Shown: positions 25,177 through 35,981 of the stretch, one piece after another | How the letters are laid out: every line of letters starts with the position of its first letter | Position numbering within the stretch: the stretch's first letter is position 1 | Assembly (NCBI RefSeq): GCF_013347965.1 | Contig: NZ_CP048810.1 | Span: 3,657,501 to 3,721,500 of the forward strand | DNA: 64,000 nt | Direction: 5' to 3' | DNA from: Pseudomonas bijieensis | GTDB lineage: Bacteria > Pseudomonadota > Gammaproteobacteria > Pseudomonadales > Pseudomonadaceae | The notes under the pieces: model-generated | What the model saw: only the letters and a program-made list of their open reading frames with translations | Database searches by the model: none | What the model was told of the DNA's origin: nothing | Program-made: the position numbers and the translations under genes

Positions 25177-27396
25177 GTGCCCGACGCCATCCTGCGCCTC
25201 GCCCTGCCTTCGCCCCTGCGCCGCCTGTTCGACTACCGCGCCCCGGCCGGGGTCCTGCGCGCCCAGTTGCAACCAGGCATGCGCCTGCGGGTACCGTTCG
25301 GCCGCCGGGAGATGATCGGGATCCTGGTTGAGGTCACCGATCACAGCGAAGTGCCGGCCGACAAGCTCAAACCGGCCCTGGCCCTGCTCGATGCCACGCC
25401 ACCCTTGCCGGCGTCGCTGTTCAAGCTGTGCCTGTGGACCTCCCAGTATTACCAGCACAGCCTCGGCGATACCTTGAGCTGGGCGCTGCCGGTACTGCTG
25501 CGCCAGGGCGAACTGGCCGAGGCGCGCCAGGAGCGGTTCTGGTCGGTGGCCCCGGGAGCCTCGCTGGACGATCCGCGCATCGCCCGTGCCCCGCGCCAGC
25601 GCGAAGCCCTGGCGACCCTGGCCCAACATCCCCACGGTGTGGCCCATCAATTGCTGAGCAAACTGATGCTCAGCAAGGACAGCCTCGACCTGCTGCTGGC
25701 CAAGGACCTGGTCCAGGTGGAGATCCGCAGGCACGCTCCCGGCGCCCGCCACGAACATTGGCTGGCCCAGCCGGAACTGCCGCTCAACGCCGAACAACGG
25801 GCCGCTTGCGAAGCGATCCGGGCAGGCTTCGACAGTTATCACGCTTTTCTGCTGGCGGGCGTCACCGGCAGCGGCAAGACCGAAGTTTATCTACAGCTGA
25901 TCCGCCAGACCCTGGAAGCCGGCAAACAGGCCCTGGTGCTGATTCCGGAAATCAACCTCGGCCCGCAAACCCTGGCGCGCTTCGAACAACGCTTCAACGC
26001 CCGGATCGCCCTGGTGCACTCGGCGGTCAACGACCGCGAACGCCTGGAGGCCTGGCTGGCCGCCCGCGATGGCGAGGCCGACATCATCATCGGCACCCGT
26101 TCGGCCCTGTTCACGCCGATGAAAAACCCCGGCCTGATCATCATCGACGAAGAACACGACGGCTCCTATAAACAGCAGGAAGGCCTGCGCTACCACGCCC
26201 GCGACCTGGCGCTGGTGCGCGCGCGCCAGGAAAACATCCCCATTGTCCTGGGCTCGGCGACGCCGTCCCTGGAAAGCCTGCACAACGCCTATACCGGCCG
26301 CTACGGCCTGCTGCGCCTGAACGAACGGGCCGGCGGCGCCAAGCAGCCGCGCTTCCTGCGCCTGGATGTGAAAAGCCGTCCGCTGGACAGCGGTATTTCC
26401 GGGCCGATGCAGCAAGCCATCGGCCAGACCCTGGCCGCCGGGCAGCAGGTCCTGGTGTTTCTCAATCGCCGCGGGTTTGCCCCGACCCTGTTGTGCCATG
26501 ACTGTGGCTGGATGTCCGGTTGCGAACGCTGCGACGCGCGGATGACCGTGCATCAGCGCCACGGCGAACTGCGTTGCCACCATTGCGGCCACGTCGAGCG
26601 CGTGCCAAGGCACTGCCCACAGTGCGGCAAAGTGGATTTGCGCCCGGTCGGCGCCGGCACCGAACGCGCCGAAGAACGGCTGGGCATCCTGTTCCCCGAT
26701 TACCCGGTATTGCGGGTGGATCGCGACAGCACCTCGCGCAAGGACGCGATGAACCAGTTGTTCGCCACGATCCAGAAGGGCCAGCCGTGCATCCTGGTGG
26801 GCACGCAGATGCTCGCCAAGGGGCACCACTTTCCCCGGGTCACGCTGGTGTCGATCCTCGACGCCGATGGCGGCCTGTTCTCCGGTGACTTCCGCGCCAG
26901 CGAGCGCATGGCGCAGTTGATCGTCCAGGTCGCGGGGCGGGCCGGACGGGCCGAGGAGCCGGGCAAAGTGATTATCCAGACGCACCTGGCCGATCACCCG
27001 TTGTTGATCCAACTGACCGAACAAGGTTATTTCGCCTTCGCCGAACAGGCCTTGAGCGAACGGCGCAGCGCTGGTCTGCCGCCGTTTGCCCACCTGGCAT
27101 TGCTGCGGGCCGAAGCCCACAAGCCGGGGCAGGCCGAAGCATTCCTCGACGAGGCCTGCAGCGAGGCAGAACGCTTGCTGGCAGAGCAGAGCCTCACCGG
27201 CATCGAACTGTTGGGCCCGGTACCGGCACCGATGGAACGGCGGGCCGGGCGCTATCGCGCGCAGCTTTTATTGCAAGCCAATGCCCGGGCGCCACTGCAT
27301 CGTCTGCTGAGTGCCTGGCTGCTGGTGCTGGAACAAATGCCCAGCGGGCGAGCGGTGCGCTGGTCGCTGGATGTGGATCCGGTGGACTTGTATTGA
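25177..27396 (+). CDS. priA: Primosomal replication protein N' (replication-restart helicase PriA)
   Basis: A 739-aa superfamily 2 helicase that loads the replisome at repaired forks. It has an N-terminal DNA-binding domain (about 1-110), Walker A GVTGSGKTE (about 227-235) and Walker B IIDEEHDGSYKQQ. A cysteine-rich zinc-binding stretch follows (CHDCGWMSGCERC ... CHHCGH ... CPQCGK, about 440-485), then the second RecA fold with VAGRAGRAEEPG. The GTG at 25177 is preferred: homologues begin (M)PDAILRLALP and the length then matches the family. The upstream 23 codons look non-coding. Confidence 0.95.
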   Translation: MPDAILRLALPSPLRRLFDYRAPAGVLRAQLQPGMRLRVPFGRREMIGILVEVTDHSEVPADKLKPALALLDATPPLPASLFKLCLWTSQYYQHSLGDTLSWALPVLLRQGELAEARQERFWSVAPGASLDDPRIARAPRQREALATLAQHPHGVAHQLLSKLMLSKDSLDLLLAKDLVQVEIRRHAPGARHEHWLAQPELPLNAEQRAACEAIRAGFDSYHAFLLAGVTGSGKTEVYLQLIRQTLEAGKQALVLIPEINLGPQTLARFEQRFNARIALVHSAVNDRERLEAWLAARDGEADIIIGTRSALFTPMKNPGLIIIDEEHDGSYKQQEGLRYHARDLALVRARQENIPIVLGSATPSLESLHNAYTGRYGLLRLNERAGGAKQPRFLRLDVKSRPLDSGISGPMQQAIGQTLAAGQQVLVFLNRRGFAPTLLCHDCGWMSGCERCDARMTVHQRHGELRCHHCGHVERVPRHCPQCGKVDLRPVGAGTERAEERLGILFPDYPVLRVDRDSTSRKDAMNQLFATIQKGQPCILVGTQMLAKGHHFPRVTLVSILDADGGLFSGDFRASERMAQLIVQVAGRAGRAEEPGKVIIQTHLADHPLLIQLTEQGYFAFAEQALSERRSAGLPPFAHLALLRAEAHKPGQAEAFLDEACSEAERLLAEQSLTGIELLGPVPAPMERRAGRYRAQLLLQANARAPLHRLLSAWLLVLEQMPSGRAVRWSLDVDPVDLY

Positions 27397-27405
27397 CCCG
27401 GGCAT

Positions 27406-27477
27406 CGTCATCGCGAGCAGGCTCGCTCCCACATAGGAATGCAATTTTCTGTGGGAGCGAGCCTGCTCGCGATGACG
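27406..27477. repeat. REPIN between priA and argS
   Basis: Perfect inverted arms of 28 bp (CGTCATCGCGAGCAGGCTCG... and reverse complement) surround a 16-base spacer. A strong hairpin at the priA 3' end that may also protect the mRNA or help termination. Confidence 0.88.
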
Positions 27478-27606
27478 CCCGAATAGTCACCACACATCCC
27501 CAACCGACCCGCTACAGTTGGCAAGCCCGCCTTCGCCACGGATAATGCCCAGTTTTTCCACCAGCGCATCGAAGCGCCGCCGCGCCTGCGGTTGAAAGAG
27601 AAGACC

Positions 27607-29343
27607 ATGAAAGACACCATTCGCCAGCTCATCCAGCAAGCCATCGCCCAACTCGTCGCTGAAGGTGTGCTGCCAGAAGGCCTGTCGCCGGCGATTCAGG
27701 TCGAAAACACCCGCGACAAGACCCACGGCGACTTCGCCAGCAACATCGCGATGATGCTCGCCAAACCGGCCGGCATGAAACCGCGGGACCTGGCGGAAAA
27801 AATCATCGCCGCGCTGCCGGCCGACGAAAATGTCAGCAAGGCGGACATTGCCGGCCCCGGCTTCATCAATTTCTTCCAGAACACCCAGGCCCTGGCTTCG
27901 CGCCTGGACGCGGCCCTGGCCGACGCGCGCCTCGGCGTGCGCAAGGCCGGCCCGTTGCAGCGCACCGTGGTCGACCTCTCGGCGCCCAACCTCGCCAAGG
28001 AAATGCACGTCGGCCACCTGCGCTCGACCATCATCGGCGACGGCGTGGCCCGGGTCCTGGAGTTTCTTGGCGACACCGTGATCCGCCAGAACCACGTCGG
28101 CGACTGGGGCACCCAGTTCGGCATGCTGATGGCCTACCTGCAGGAAAACCCGATCACCAGCGACGAACTGTCGGACCTGGAGAACTTCTATCGCGCCGCC
28201 AAGCAACGCTTCGACGAGTCGCCCGAGTTCGCCGACCGCGCCCGTGGCCTGGTGGTCAAGCTGCAGGCCGGCGATGCCGAGTGCCTGGCGCTGTGGAGCA
28301 AGTTCAAGGACATTTCCCTGTCCCACTGCCAGAAAATCTACGAACTGCTGAACGTCAAATTGACCATGGCCGACGTGATGGGCGAAAGCGCCTATAACGA
28401 CGACCTGATCAACGTGGTCAACGACCTCAAGGCCAAGGGCATGCTGGTGGAAAGCAACGGCGCCCAGTGTGTGTTCCTCGACCAATTCAAGACCGCCGAT
28501 GGCGAGCCGCTGCCGGTGATCATCGTCAAGGCCGACGGTGGCTACCTCTACGCCACCACTGACCTGGCGGCCGTGCGCTACCGCAACGGCGTGCTCAAGG
28601 CCGATCGAGTGCTGTACTTCGTCGACCAGCGCCAGGCCCTGCACTTCCAGCAGGTGTTCGAAGTCGCGCGCCAGGCCGGTTTCGTGACCCGTCCAATGGA
28701 AATGGAGCACATGGGCTTCGGCACCATGAACGGCGCCGACGGTCGTCCGTTCAAGACCCGTGACGGCGGCACGGTGAAGTTGATCGACCTGCTGACCGAA
28801 GCTCAGGAGCGCGCCTACATCCTGGTCAAGAGCAAGAACCCGGACCTGGCCGAAGACGAACTGCGCAAGATCGCCAAGGTCGTGGGCATCGACGCGGTGA
28901 AATACGCCGACCTGTCCAAGCATCGCACCAGCGACTACAGCTTCAACTTCGACCTGATGCTCAACTTCGAAGGCAACACCGCGCCGTACCTGCTGTACGC
29001 CTACACCCGCGTGGCCGGGGTGTTCCGCAAGCTCGGCAAAAGCTTCAGCGAAGTGGACGGCCAGATCGTGCTTGAAGCCGCCCAGGAACAGGAGCTGGCG
29101 GCGAAACTGGCGCAGTTCGGTGAAGTGCTGAACAACGTCGCCGACAAGGGCACACCGCACATCCTGTGCGCCTACCTGTACGATGTGGCCGGCCTGTTCT
29201 CCAGCTTCTACGAGAACTGCCCGATCCTCAATGCGCAAACCCCAGAGCAAATGCAGAGCCGCCTGCGCCTCGCCGCGCTGACCGGGCGTACGCTCAAGCA
29301 AGGCCTGGAGCTGCTGGGCCTGGAAACCCTGGAGCGCATGTAA
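27607..29343 (+). CDS. argS: Arginyl-tRNA synthetase
   Basis: A 578-aa class Ia synthetase charging tRNA-Arg. It has the N-terminal Add1/tRNA-recognition domain (about 1-95), the HIGH-type motif HVGH ([13 protein letters not shown], near 130-140), and the [11 protein letters not shown] segment that replaces a canonical KMSKS. A DALR anticodon-binding domain lies at the C-terminus (about 460-578). The start is ATG 27607, with AGAGAAG just upstream. The TTG start of the next gene lies one base past its stop. Confidence 0.96.
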   Translation: MKDTIRQLIQQAIAQLVAEGVLPEGLSPAIQVENTRDKTHGDFASNIAMMLAKPAGMKPRDLAEKIIAALPADENVSKADIAGPGFINFFQNTQALASRLDAALADARLGVRKAGPLQRTVVDLSAPNLAKEMHVGHLRSTIIGDGVARVLEFLGDTVIRQNHVGDWGTQFGMLMAYLQENPITSDELSDLENFYRAAKQRFDESPEFADRARGLVVKLQAGDAECLALWSKFKDISLSHCQKIYELLNVKLTMADVMGESAYNDDLINVVNDLKAKGMLVESNGAQCVFLDQFKTADGEPLPVIIVKADGGYLYATTDLAAVRYRNGVLKADRVLYFVDQRQALHFQQVFEVARQAGFVTRPMEMEHMGFGTMNGADGRPFKTRDGGTVKLIDLLTEAQERAYILVKSKNPDLAEDELRKIAKVVGIDAVKYADLSKHRTSDYSFNFDLMLNFEGNTAPYLLYAYTRVAGVFRKLGKSFSEVDGQIVLEAAQEQELAAKLAQFGEVLNNVADKGTPHILCAYLYDVAGLFSSFYENCPILNAQTPEQMQSRLRLAALTGRTLKQGLELLGLETLERM

Positions 29344-29344
29344 G

Positions 29345-30040
29345 TTGGCCGCCAAGAAAAAACCTGCACCCAAGCGCGGCGCCAGTCGTTACCAGCCTCC
29401 AGCCAAGAAACCGATTCCGGGCTGGTTGTGGATGGCCATCGGCCTGACCGTCGGCGCTTTCATTGTGTTCCTGATGAAGCTGGAGCCGGGCCAGGGCGAT
29501 GACGTCAAGCGCGTCCGGCAGGAGCAGCAGAAAGCCACGCGCATCGCCGAGGCCAACAAGACCCCGCCGAGTCCGACGCAACCGGTGAAGCCGAAATACG
29601 ACTTCTACACCTTGCTGCCGGAATCGGAAGTCATCGTGCCGCCCGATGCCGTGCCGGAGAAAACCCTGCCGACACCGCAAGTGCCCACTACACCGGTGAC
29701 CCCGGCCGAAGCGGCGAAAATCGACACCGCTCGCGCCCAGGCAGCCCTGGCCGGCATCACGCCGCCACCGGCCCCGCCGGTGCAGAAAGCCGCGCCGGTG
29801 ACCAAGTTCTTCCTCCAGGCCGGATCGTTCCGCAAGGAGGCCGACGCCGACAAGGTCCGGGCGCAGATCATTCTGCTGGGCCAGTCCGTGTCGGTGGAGT
29901 CCGGCACCGTCAAGGACGAAACCTGGTACCGGGTATTGGTCGGCCCGTTCAGCAACCGCGAAGAACTGACCAAGGCCCAGAAACAACTGGCCGGCAGCGG
30001 TTTCAGCAACCTGTTGTTACAACAACGCCAGAGCCGCTGA
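29345..30040 (+). CDS. SPOR-domain membrane protein (FtsN-like)
   Basis: A 231-aa protein with a TTG start one base after the argS stop. It has a basic cytoplasmic N-terminus ([11 protein letters not shown]), one transmembrane helix (about 24-43, [19 protein letters not shown]), a Pro-rich periplasmic linker and a C-terminal SPOR domain (about 152-228, KFFLQAGSF ... YRVLVGPF). The layout matches FtsN, the late division protein, whose gene sits between argS/priA and hslV in many gammaproteobacteria. By position and domains this is probably the FtsN equivalent, but sequence beyond the SPOR domain is not decisive. Confidence 0.85.
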   Translation: MAAKKKPAPKRGASRYQPPAKKPIPGWLWMAIGLTVGAFIVFLMKLEPGQGDDVKRVRQEQQKATRIAEANKTPPSPTQPVKPKYDFYTLLPESEVIVPPDAVPEKTLPTPQVPTTPVTPAEAAKIDTARAQAALAGITPPPAPPVQKAAPVTKFFLQAGSFRKEADADKVRAQIILLGQSVSVESGTVKDETWYRVLVGPFSNREELTKAQKQLAGSGFSNLLLQQRQSR

Positions 30041-30074
30041 TTTCTGCTGAAAACACCCGGTGCTGTGGGGCTTT

Positions 30075-30168
30075 TGTGGCGAGGGAGCTTGCTCCCGCTG
30101 GGCTGCGTAGCAGCCCCAAAAGCTTGGGACCGCTGCGCGCTCCAACGGGAGCAAGCTCCCTCGCCACA
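30075..30168. repeat. REPIN of the GTGGCGAGGGAGCTTGCTCCC type upstream of hslV
   Basis: Inverted arms (TGTGGCGAGGGAGCTTGCTCC... and its complement) flank a ~45-base spacer with its own GGGCTGCGTAGCAGCCC hairpin. Confidence 0.85.
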
Positions 30169-30306
30169 GTGAATGCCTTTGCCACAAACTTGATTGCCCC
30201 CAGGGCGCCGCTCGTCCCCTCTCCCTCCCCGCAGTTGAAAAACCCCGCGCCACCCCCATATGAGTTCCATCCGGGCATTTTCGCCCCGCTGCGTGGAGAC
30301 TCTCCC

Positions 30307-30837
30307 TTGACCACCATCGTTTCAGTCCGCCGTCATGGCAAAGTCGTCATGGGCGGTGACGGCCAGGTTTCACTGGGCAACACCGTGATGAAAGGCAACG
30401 CGAAGAAAGTCCGCCGCCTGTATCACGGCGAGGTCATCGCCGGTTTTGCCGGTGCCACTGCCGACGCCTTCACGTTGTTCGAACGTTTCGAAGGCCAGCT
30501 GGAAAAACACCAGGGCCATCTGGTCCGTGCCGCCGTGGAACTGGCCAAGGAATGGCGCACCGACCGCTCTCTGAGCCGCCTCGAAGCCATGCTCGCGGTC
30601 GCCAACAAGGACGCCTCCCTGATCATCACCGGCAACGGCGATGTCGTTGAGCCCGAGGACGGCCTGATCGCCATGGGTTCCGGCGGCGCCTACGCCCAGG
30701 CGGCGGCCAGCGCGCTGCTGAAAAAAACCGACCTGTCGGCCCGTGAGATCGTCGAGACTGCCTTGGGCATCGCCGGCGACATCTGCGTCTTCACCAATCA
30801 CACCCAGACCATTGAGGAGCAGGACCTCGCCGAATAA
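30307..30837 (+). CDS. hslV: ATP-dependent protease subunit HslV (ClpQ)
   Basis: A 176-aa proteasome-like peptidase forming dodecamers with HslU. The TTG start at 30307 puts Thr2 ([10 protein letters not shown]) directly behind the initiator, as needed for the N-terminal threonine nucleophile. The [20 protein letters not shown] segment and length are typical. It lies 50 bases upstream of hslU, and the pair forms one heat-shock-type operon. Confidence 0.96.
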   Translation: MTTIVSVRRHGKVVMGGDGQVSLGNTVMKGNAKKVRRLYHGEVIAGFAGATADAFTLFERFEGQLEKHQGHLVRAAVELAKEWRTDRSLSRLEAMLAVANKDASLIITGNGDVVEPEDGLIAMGSGGAYAQAAASALLKKTDLSAREIVETALGIAGDICVFTNHTQTIEEQDLAE

Positions 30838-30887
30838 GCCTGCCACTTGCGCACCGGCTCATTCATGCTTGAGGACCGCCAATTACT

Positions 30888-32225
30888 ATGTCCATGACTC
30901 CCCGCGAAATCGTCCACGAACTCAATCGCCATATCATCGGCCAGGACGATGCCAAGCGCGCCGTCGCCATTGCCCTGCGCAATCGCTGGCGGCGGATGCA
31001 GTTGCCCGAAGAGCTGCGCGTCGAGGTGACCCCCAAGAACATCCTGATGATCGGCCCGACCGGTGTCGGTAAAACCGAAATCGCCCGGCGCCTGGCCAAA
31101 CTCGCCAACGCGCCGTTCATCAAGGTCGAGGCCACCAAGTTCACCGAAGTCGGCTATGTCGGCCGCGACGTCGAGTCGATCATCCGTGACTTGGCCGATG
31201 CCGCCATCAAGCTGCTGCGCGAACAGGAAATCACCAAGGTTCGCCACCGCGCCGAAGACGCCGCCGAAGAGCGCATCCTCGACGCCCTGCTGCCACCGGC
31301 GCGCATGGGCTTCAACGCCGACTCTGCCGCAACCCAGGACTCCAACACCCGCCAGCTGTTCCGCAAGCGCCTGCGCGAAGGCCAGCTGGATGACAAGGAA
31401 ATCGAGATCGAAGTCGCCGAAATGGCCGGCGTCGACATTTCCGCGCCACCGGGCATGGAAGAAATGACCAACCAGTTGCAGAGCCTGTTCGCCAACATGG
31501 GCAAAGGCAAGAAAAAGAACCGCAAGCTCAAGGTCAAGGAAGCGCTGAAACTGGTGCGCGATGAAGAGGCCAGCCGCCTGGTCAACGAAGAAGAGTTGAA
31601 GGCCAAGGCGCTGGAGGCGGTCGAGCAACACGGCATCGTGTTCATCGACGAAATCGACAAGGTCGCCAAGCGCGGCAATGTCGGCGGCGCCGATGTGTCC
31701 CGCGAGGGTGTACAACGCGACCTGCTGCCGCTGATCGAAGGCTGCACGGTCAACACCAAGCTGGGCATGGTCAAGACTGACCACATCCTGTTCATCGCTT
31801 CCGGTGCCTTCCACCTGAGCAAGCCGAGCGACCTGGTGCCGGAGCTACAGGGTCGCCTGCCGATCCGTGTCGAGCTCAAGGCGCTGACGCCGGAAGACTT
31901 CGAGCGCATCCTGAGCGAGCCTCACGCGTCCTTGACCGAACAGTATTGCGCACTGCTCAAGACCGAAGGCCTGAACATCGAGTTCACGCCAGAAGGCATC
32001 AAGCGCCTGGCCCAGATCGCCTGGCAGGTCAACGAAAAGACCGAGAACATCGGTGCCCGTCGCCTGCACACGCTGCTCGAACGCCTGCTGGAGGAAGTCT
32101 CGTTCAGCGCCGGCGACCTGGCCAGTGCCCATAATGAAGCGCCGATCCTGATCGACGCCGAGTACGTCAACAGCCACCTGGGTGAACTGGCGCAGAACGA
32201 AGACCTGTCGCGGTATATCCTGTAA
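30888..32225 (+). CDS. hslU: ATP-dependent protease ATPase subunit HslU (ClpY)
   Basis: A 445-aa AAA+ unfoldase that feeds substrates to HslV. It has Walker [10 protein letters not shown] (about 56-64), pore loop GYVGRDVES, the I-domain insertion (about 110-240), Walker B VFIDEIDK (near 250) and the C-terminal tail ending YIL that activates HslV. Full length. Confidence 0.97.
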   Translation: MSMTPREIVHELNRHIIGQDDAKRAVAIALRNRWRRMQLPEELRVEVTPKNILMIGPTGVGKTEIARRLAKLANAPFIKVEATKFTEVGYVGRDVESIIRDLADAAIKLLREQEITKVRHRAEDAAEERILDALLPPARMGFNADSAATQDSNTRQLFRKRLREGQLDDKEIEIEVAEMAGVDISAPPGMEEMTNQLQSLFANMGKGKKKNRKLKVKEALKLVRDEEASRLVNEEELKAKALEAVEQHGIVFIDEIDKVAKRGNVGGADVSREGVQRDLLPLIEGCTVNTKLGMVKTDHILFIASGAFHLSKPSDLVPELQGRLPIRVELKALTPEDFERILSEPHASLTEQYCALLKTEGLNIEFTPEGIKRLAQIAWQVNEKTENIGARRLHTLLERLLEEVSFSAGDLASAHNEAPILIDAEYVNSHLGELAQNEDLSRYIL

Positions 32226-32250
32226 GCCACACGCTATGTGAGTGGGCTCT

Positions 32251-32381
32251 TGTGGCGAGGGAGCTTGCTCCCGCTGGGCCGCGAAGCGGCCCCAAAACCC
32301 GTGGCCGCCGCTTATCAGGAACTGGTCGCGATTTTTTTGGGAGGGCTTCGCCCTCCAGCGGGAGCAAGCTCCCTCGCCACA
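32251..32381. repeat. REPIN between hslU and the DUF971 gene
   Basis: Inverted TGTGGCGAGGGAGCTTGCTCC-type arms at 32251-32273 and 32358-32381, with a ~85-base spacer holding two smaller hairpins. Confidence 0.82.
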
Positions 32382-32417
32382 TATCGTTCACGCAAGCTTG
32401 CAAGAGACTGACGCCCC

Positions 32418-32795
32418 ATGACCAAACTCCCCACCGCCATCAACCTGCACAAAGCCTCCAGGACCCTGACGCTCAAGTACGCGCCAGACGAGGAGTACCA
32501 CCTGCCCGCCGAATTCCTGCGAGTGCACTCGCCTTCCGCCGAGGTCCAGGGCCATGGCAAACCCATCCTGCAATACGGCAAGCTCAACGTCGGCCTGACC
32601 AAGGTCGAACCGGCCGGCCAGTACGCACTGAAACTGACCTTTGACGACGGCCACGACAGCGGACTGTTCACTTGGGATTATCTCTATCAGTTGGCGGTGC
32701 GCCAGCAAGACCTGTGGAACGATTATCTTGGCGAACTCAAGGCCGCCGGAAAAACCCGCGATCCGAACGAGTCCGTCGTCAAGCTGATGCTCTAG
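32418..32795 (+). CDS. DUF971 (GBBH-like N-terminal domain) protein
   Basis: A 125-aa small protein of the DUF971 family, related to the N-terminal domain of gamma-butyrobetaine hydroxylase. The typical pattern is a beta-rich core with EYHLPAEFLRVHSPSAEVQGHG and a terminal FTWDYLYQLAVRQQDLW. Members often lie next to hslVU, as here. Links to Fe-S metabolism have been proposed for the family, but I see no metal ligands that settle it. Confidence 0.85.
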   Translation: MTKLPTAINLHKASRTLTLKYAPDEEYHLPAEFLRVHSPSAEVQGHGKPILQYGKLNVGLTKVEPAGQYALKLTFDDGHDSGLFTWDYLYQLAVRQQDLWNDYLGELKAAGKTRDPNESVVKLML

Positions 32796-33073
32796 CTCAA
32801 GGGCTGGCGCTTTAGGGGGAATTTTCTAGACTCATCTGCTTGAATGCCCGCGCAGCAACGTCAATGACTGGCCTGCTTGCGAAAAAAATTAAACTCGGGT
32901 AACCAATGGAGCTGGCAAGTTACCTGCAAAGGAACCGACGAGTTCCTGGCATACGTTTCCTCATTGGCCCTCGATGCGGAATTAATGGTCACCCGAGCAG
33001 CGTACCTGGTATTGGCTGTGTGGCTTCATGGCACGATACGGGTACTCGTCTGAAGGACAATGGAGCGTCGTAG

Positions 33074-34754
33074 ATGAGCAACAAGAACAACGATGACCTG
33101 AAGTACCAGGCCTCGGAAAATACCCTGGGGTTGAATCCCGTCGTCGGCTTGCGCAGGAAAGACCTGCTGGCCTCTGCCCGCATGGTGCTGACCCAGGCCA
33201 TCAAGCAACCGCTGCACAGCGTCAAGCACGTCGCTCATTTCGGCGTCGAACTCAAGAATGTCCTGTTCGGCAGATCCGAACTGCAACCGGCCGGTGACGA
33301 CCGTCGCTTCGTCGACCCGGCGTGGAGCCAGAACCCGCTCTACAAACGTTACCTGCAAACCTACCTGGCGTGGCGCAAGGAGCTGCACGCCTGGATCGAC
33401 GACAGCAACCTCTCGCCGGCGGACATCAGCCGCGGGCATTTCGTGATCAACCTGATGACCGAAGCCATGGCGCCGACCAACTCGGCGGCCAACCCGGCGG
33501 CGGTCAAGCGCTTCTTCGAAACCGGCGGCAAGAGCCTGCTGGACGGCCTGTCCCACCTGGCCAAGGATCTGGTGCACAACGGCGGGATGCCGAGCCAGGT
33601 CAACATGGGTGCGTTCGAGGTCGGCAAGAGCCTGGGCGTGACCGAAGGCGCCGTAGTGTTTCGCAACGACGTGCTGGAGCTGATCCAGTACCGGCCCATC
33701 ACCGAGCAGGTCCACGAGCGACCGCTGCTGGTGGTGCCACCACAGATCAACAAGTTTTACGTTTTCGACCTGAGCCCGGACAAGAGCCTGGCGCGCTTCT
33801 GCCTGCGCAGCAACGTGCAGACCTTCATCGTCAGTTGGCGCAACCCCACCAAGGAGCAGCGCGAGTGGGGCCTGTCGACCTACATCGAGGCACTCAAGGA
33901 AGCGGTGGACGTGGTCACGGCCATCACCGGCAGCAAGGACGTGAACATGCTCGGGGCCTGCTCGGGCGGCATCACCTGCACCGCGCTGCTGGGCCATTAC
34001 GCCGCCCTCGGCGAGAAAAAGGTCAACGCCCTGACCTTGCTGGTGAGTGTGCTCGACACCACCCTGGACACCGACGTGGCGCTGTTCGTCGACGAGCAGA
34101 CCCTGGAAGCGGCCAAGCGCCACTCCTACCAGGCCGGCGTACTCGAGGGCCGCGACATGGCCAAGGTGTTCGCCTGGATGCGCCCCAACGACCTGATCTG
34201 GAACTACTGGGTCAACAACTACCTGTTGGGCAACGAACCGCCGGTGTTCGACATCCTGTTCTGGAACAACGACACCACGAGGCTGCCGGCGGCGTTCCAC
34301 GGCGACCTCATCGAAATGTTCAAGAACAACCCACTGATCCGTCCCAATGCACTGGAAGTGTGCGGCACGCCCATCGACCTCAAGCAGGTCACCGCCGACA
34401 TCTTCTCCCTGGCCGGCACCAACGACCACATCACACCGTGGAAGTCCTGCTACAAGTCGGCGCAGTTGTTTGGCGGCAAGGTGGAGTTCGTGCTGTCGAG
34501 CAGCGGCCATATCCAGAGCATCCTCAACCCGCCAGGCAACCCCAAGTCACGCTACATGACCGGCGAGGACATGCCGGCCAAGGCCGAGGACTGGCAGGAA
34601 AACTCCACCAAGCACACCGATTCCTGGTGGCTGCACTGGCAGGCCTGGCAGGCCGAGCGCTCGGGCAAACTGAAAAAAAGCCCCTACCGTGCTGGGCAAC
34701 AAGGCCTACCCGGCCGGTGAAGCGGCGCCTGGCACCTATGTGCATGAGCGGTAG
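33074..34754 (+). CDS. phaC1: Class II poly(3-hydroxyalkanoate) synthase PhaC1, frame broken near the 3' end
   Basis: Polymerises (R)-3-hydroxyacyl-CoA of medium chain length on the PHA granule. Cys296 in the lipase-like box GACSGG is the nucleophile, and Asp and His of the triad lie in the C-terminal half (NDHITPWKS, SGHIQS). The uninterrupted frame ends at 34720 (548 aa) with the odd tail SPYRAGQQGLPGR. Removing one A from the seven-A run at 34673-34679 gives APTVLGNKAYPAGEAAPGTYVHER, ending at the TAG at 34754 with 559 aa, the normal class II length. An AACAAGAACAAC motif follows the ATG. First gene of the pha operon. Confidence 0.93.
33080..33091 (+). promoter_or_regulatory. Putative Hfq/Crc CA-motif in the phaC1 mRNA
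   Basis: AACAAGAACAAC immediately after the start codon matches AAnAAnAA. Crc/Hfq repression of phaC1 translation is known in P. putida from a motif in this place. The sequence is seen; the function is inferred from that precedent. Confidence 0.55.
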
Positions 34755-34870
34755 GAAATGCAACTCGTCTGCTGCGGGAATGAGCTTGCTCACGAATACA
34801 TCCCGCCAGCCGACACCGAATGCAAGGCCCACAGCGCTGGGGAACATAAAACCCATGTTCACAGCAGATC

Positions 34871-34966
34871 CCCTGTGGAGCGAGCCTGCTCGCGATAACG
34901 GTGTGTCAGCCCACATTGATGTTGGATGTACCGCCGTCATCGCGAGCAGGCTCGCTCCCACAGGGG
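34871..34966. repeat. REPIN between phaC1 and phaZ
   Basis: Inverted GTGGAGCGAGCCTGCTCGCGAT / ATCGCGAGCAGGCTCGCTCCCAC arms with a ~45-base spacer. The left arm lacks one G of the usual GTGGGAG. Confidence 0.82.
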
Positions 34967-35014
34967 ATAGGGGAAAAAATGAAAGACAGCGATCCAACCC
35001 ATAGGGCTTGAAGC

Positions 35015-35869
35015 ATGCCGCAACCGTACATCTTCCGTACCGTCGATCTGGATGGCCAGACCTTGCGCACCGCGGTACGTCCCGGCAAGCCTCACTTGAC
35101 GCCCCTGCTGATTTTCAACGGCATCGGCGCCAACCTCGAGCTGGTGTTCCCGTTCATCCAGGCCCTGGACCCGGACCTGGAAGTCATCGCCTTTGACGTG
35201 CCCGGTGTCGGCGGCTCATCGACGCCCAACCGGCCGTATCGCTTTCCCGGGCTGGCAAAACTCACTGCGAGGATGCTCGATTACCTGGACTACGGGCAGG
35301 TCAACGTGATCGGCGTGTCCTGGGGGGGCGCCCTGGCCCAGCAGTTCGCCTATGACTACCCGGAGCGCTGCAAGAAGCTGGTCCTGGCGGCCACGGCGGC
35401 TGGGGCGGTGATGGTGCCGGGCAAACCGAAGGTGCTGTGGATGATGGCCAGCCCTCGGCGCTATGTTCAACCGTCCCACGTGATGCGTATCGCACCGCTG
35501 ATCTACGGTGGCTCGTTCCGCCGCGACCCGAGCCTGGCGGCCAGCCATGCGGCCAAGGTTCGTTCGGCGGGCAAGCTTGGGTATTACTGGCAACTGTTCG
35601 CCGGTCTGGGCTGGACCAGCATCCACTGGCTGCACAAGATCCACCAGCCGACCCTGGTGCTGGCCGGCGACGACGACCCGCTGATTCCACTGATCAACAT
35701 GCGCATGCTGGCCTGGCGCATTCCCAACGCCCAATTGCACATCATCGATGACGGCCATCTGTTCCTGATCACCCGGGCCGAAGCGGTGGCACCGATCATC
35801 ATGAAATTCCTGGAGGAAGAACGTCAGCGTGCAGTGATGCATCCGCATCCCTCGCCGCTGGGCGGCTGA
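35015..35869 (+). CDS. phaZ: Intracellular PHA depolymerase
   Basis: A 284-aa alpha/beta hydrolase that mobilises stored mcl-PHA inside the cell. Nucleophile Ser102 lies in GVSWGG, the acid is in LVLAGDDDPLIP and the histidine in IDDGHLFLI. Length and spacing agree with pseudomonad PhaZ. It lies between the two synthases, transcribed with them. Confidence 0.96.
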   Translation: MPQPYIFRTVDLDGQTLRTAVRPGKPHLTPLLIFNGIGANLELVFPFIQALDPDLEVIAFDVPGVGGSSTPNRPYRFPGLAKLTARMLDYLDYGQVNVIGVSWGGALAQQFAYDYPERCKKLVLAATAAGAVMVPGKPKVLWMMASPRRYVQPSHVMRIAPLIYGGSFRRDPSLAASHAAKVRSAGKLGYYWQLFAGLGWTSIHWLHKIHQPTLVLAGDDDPLIPLINMRMLAWRIPNAQLHIIDDGHLFLITRAEAVAPIIMKFLEEERQRAVMHPHPSPLGG

Positions 35870-35981
35870 AACCGCCCATTAGCGCCTGGCAGGACGCCGG
35901 ACCGCGCAACGACCCGAAACAGCGACTATGTTGTCTGGTTCGGTGTGTTTGTTTTTAGCCTGATGACGAAGGAGTTGACTC

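Noticed and set aside
27487..29373. Long minus-strand frame over argS
   Set aside because: argS is unambiguous. The antisense product has no motifs.
33020..33050. Possible sigma54 promoter upstream of phaC1
   Set aside because: TGGCACG at 33029-33035 fits the -24 box perfectly, but the -12 position holds GGGT where TTGC is required.
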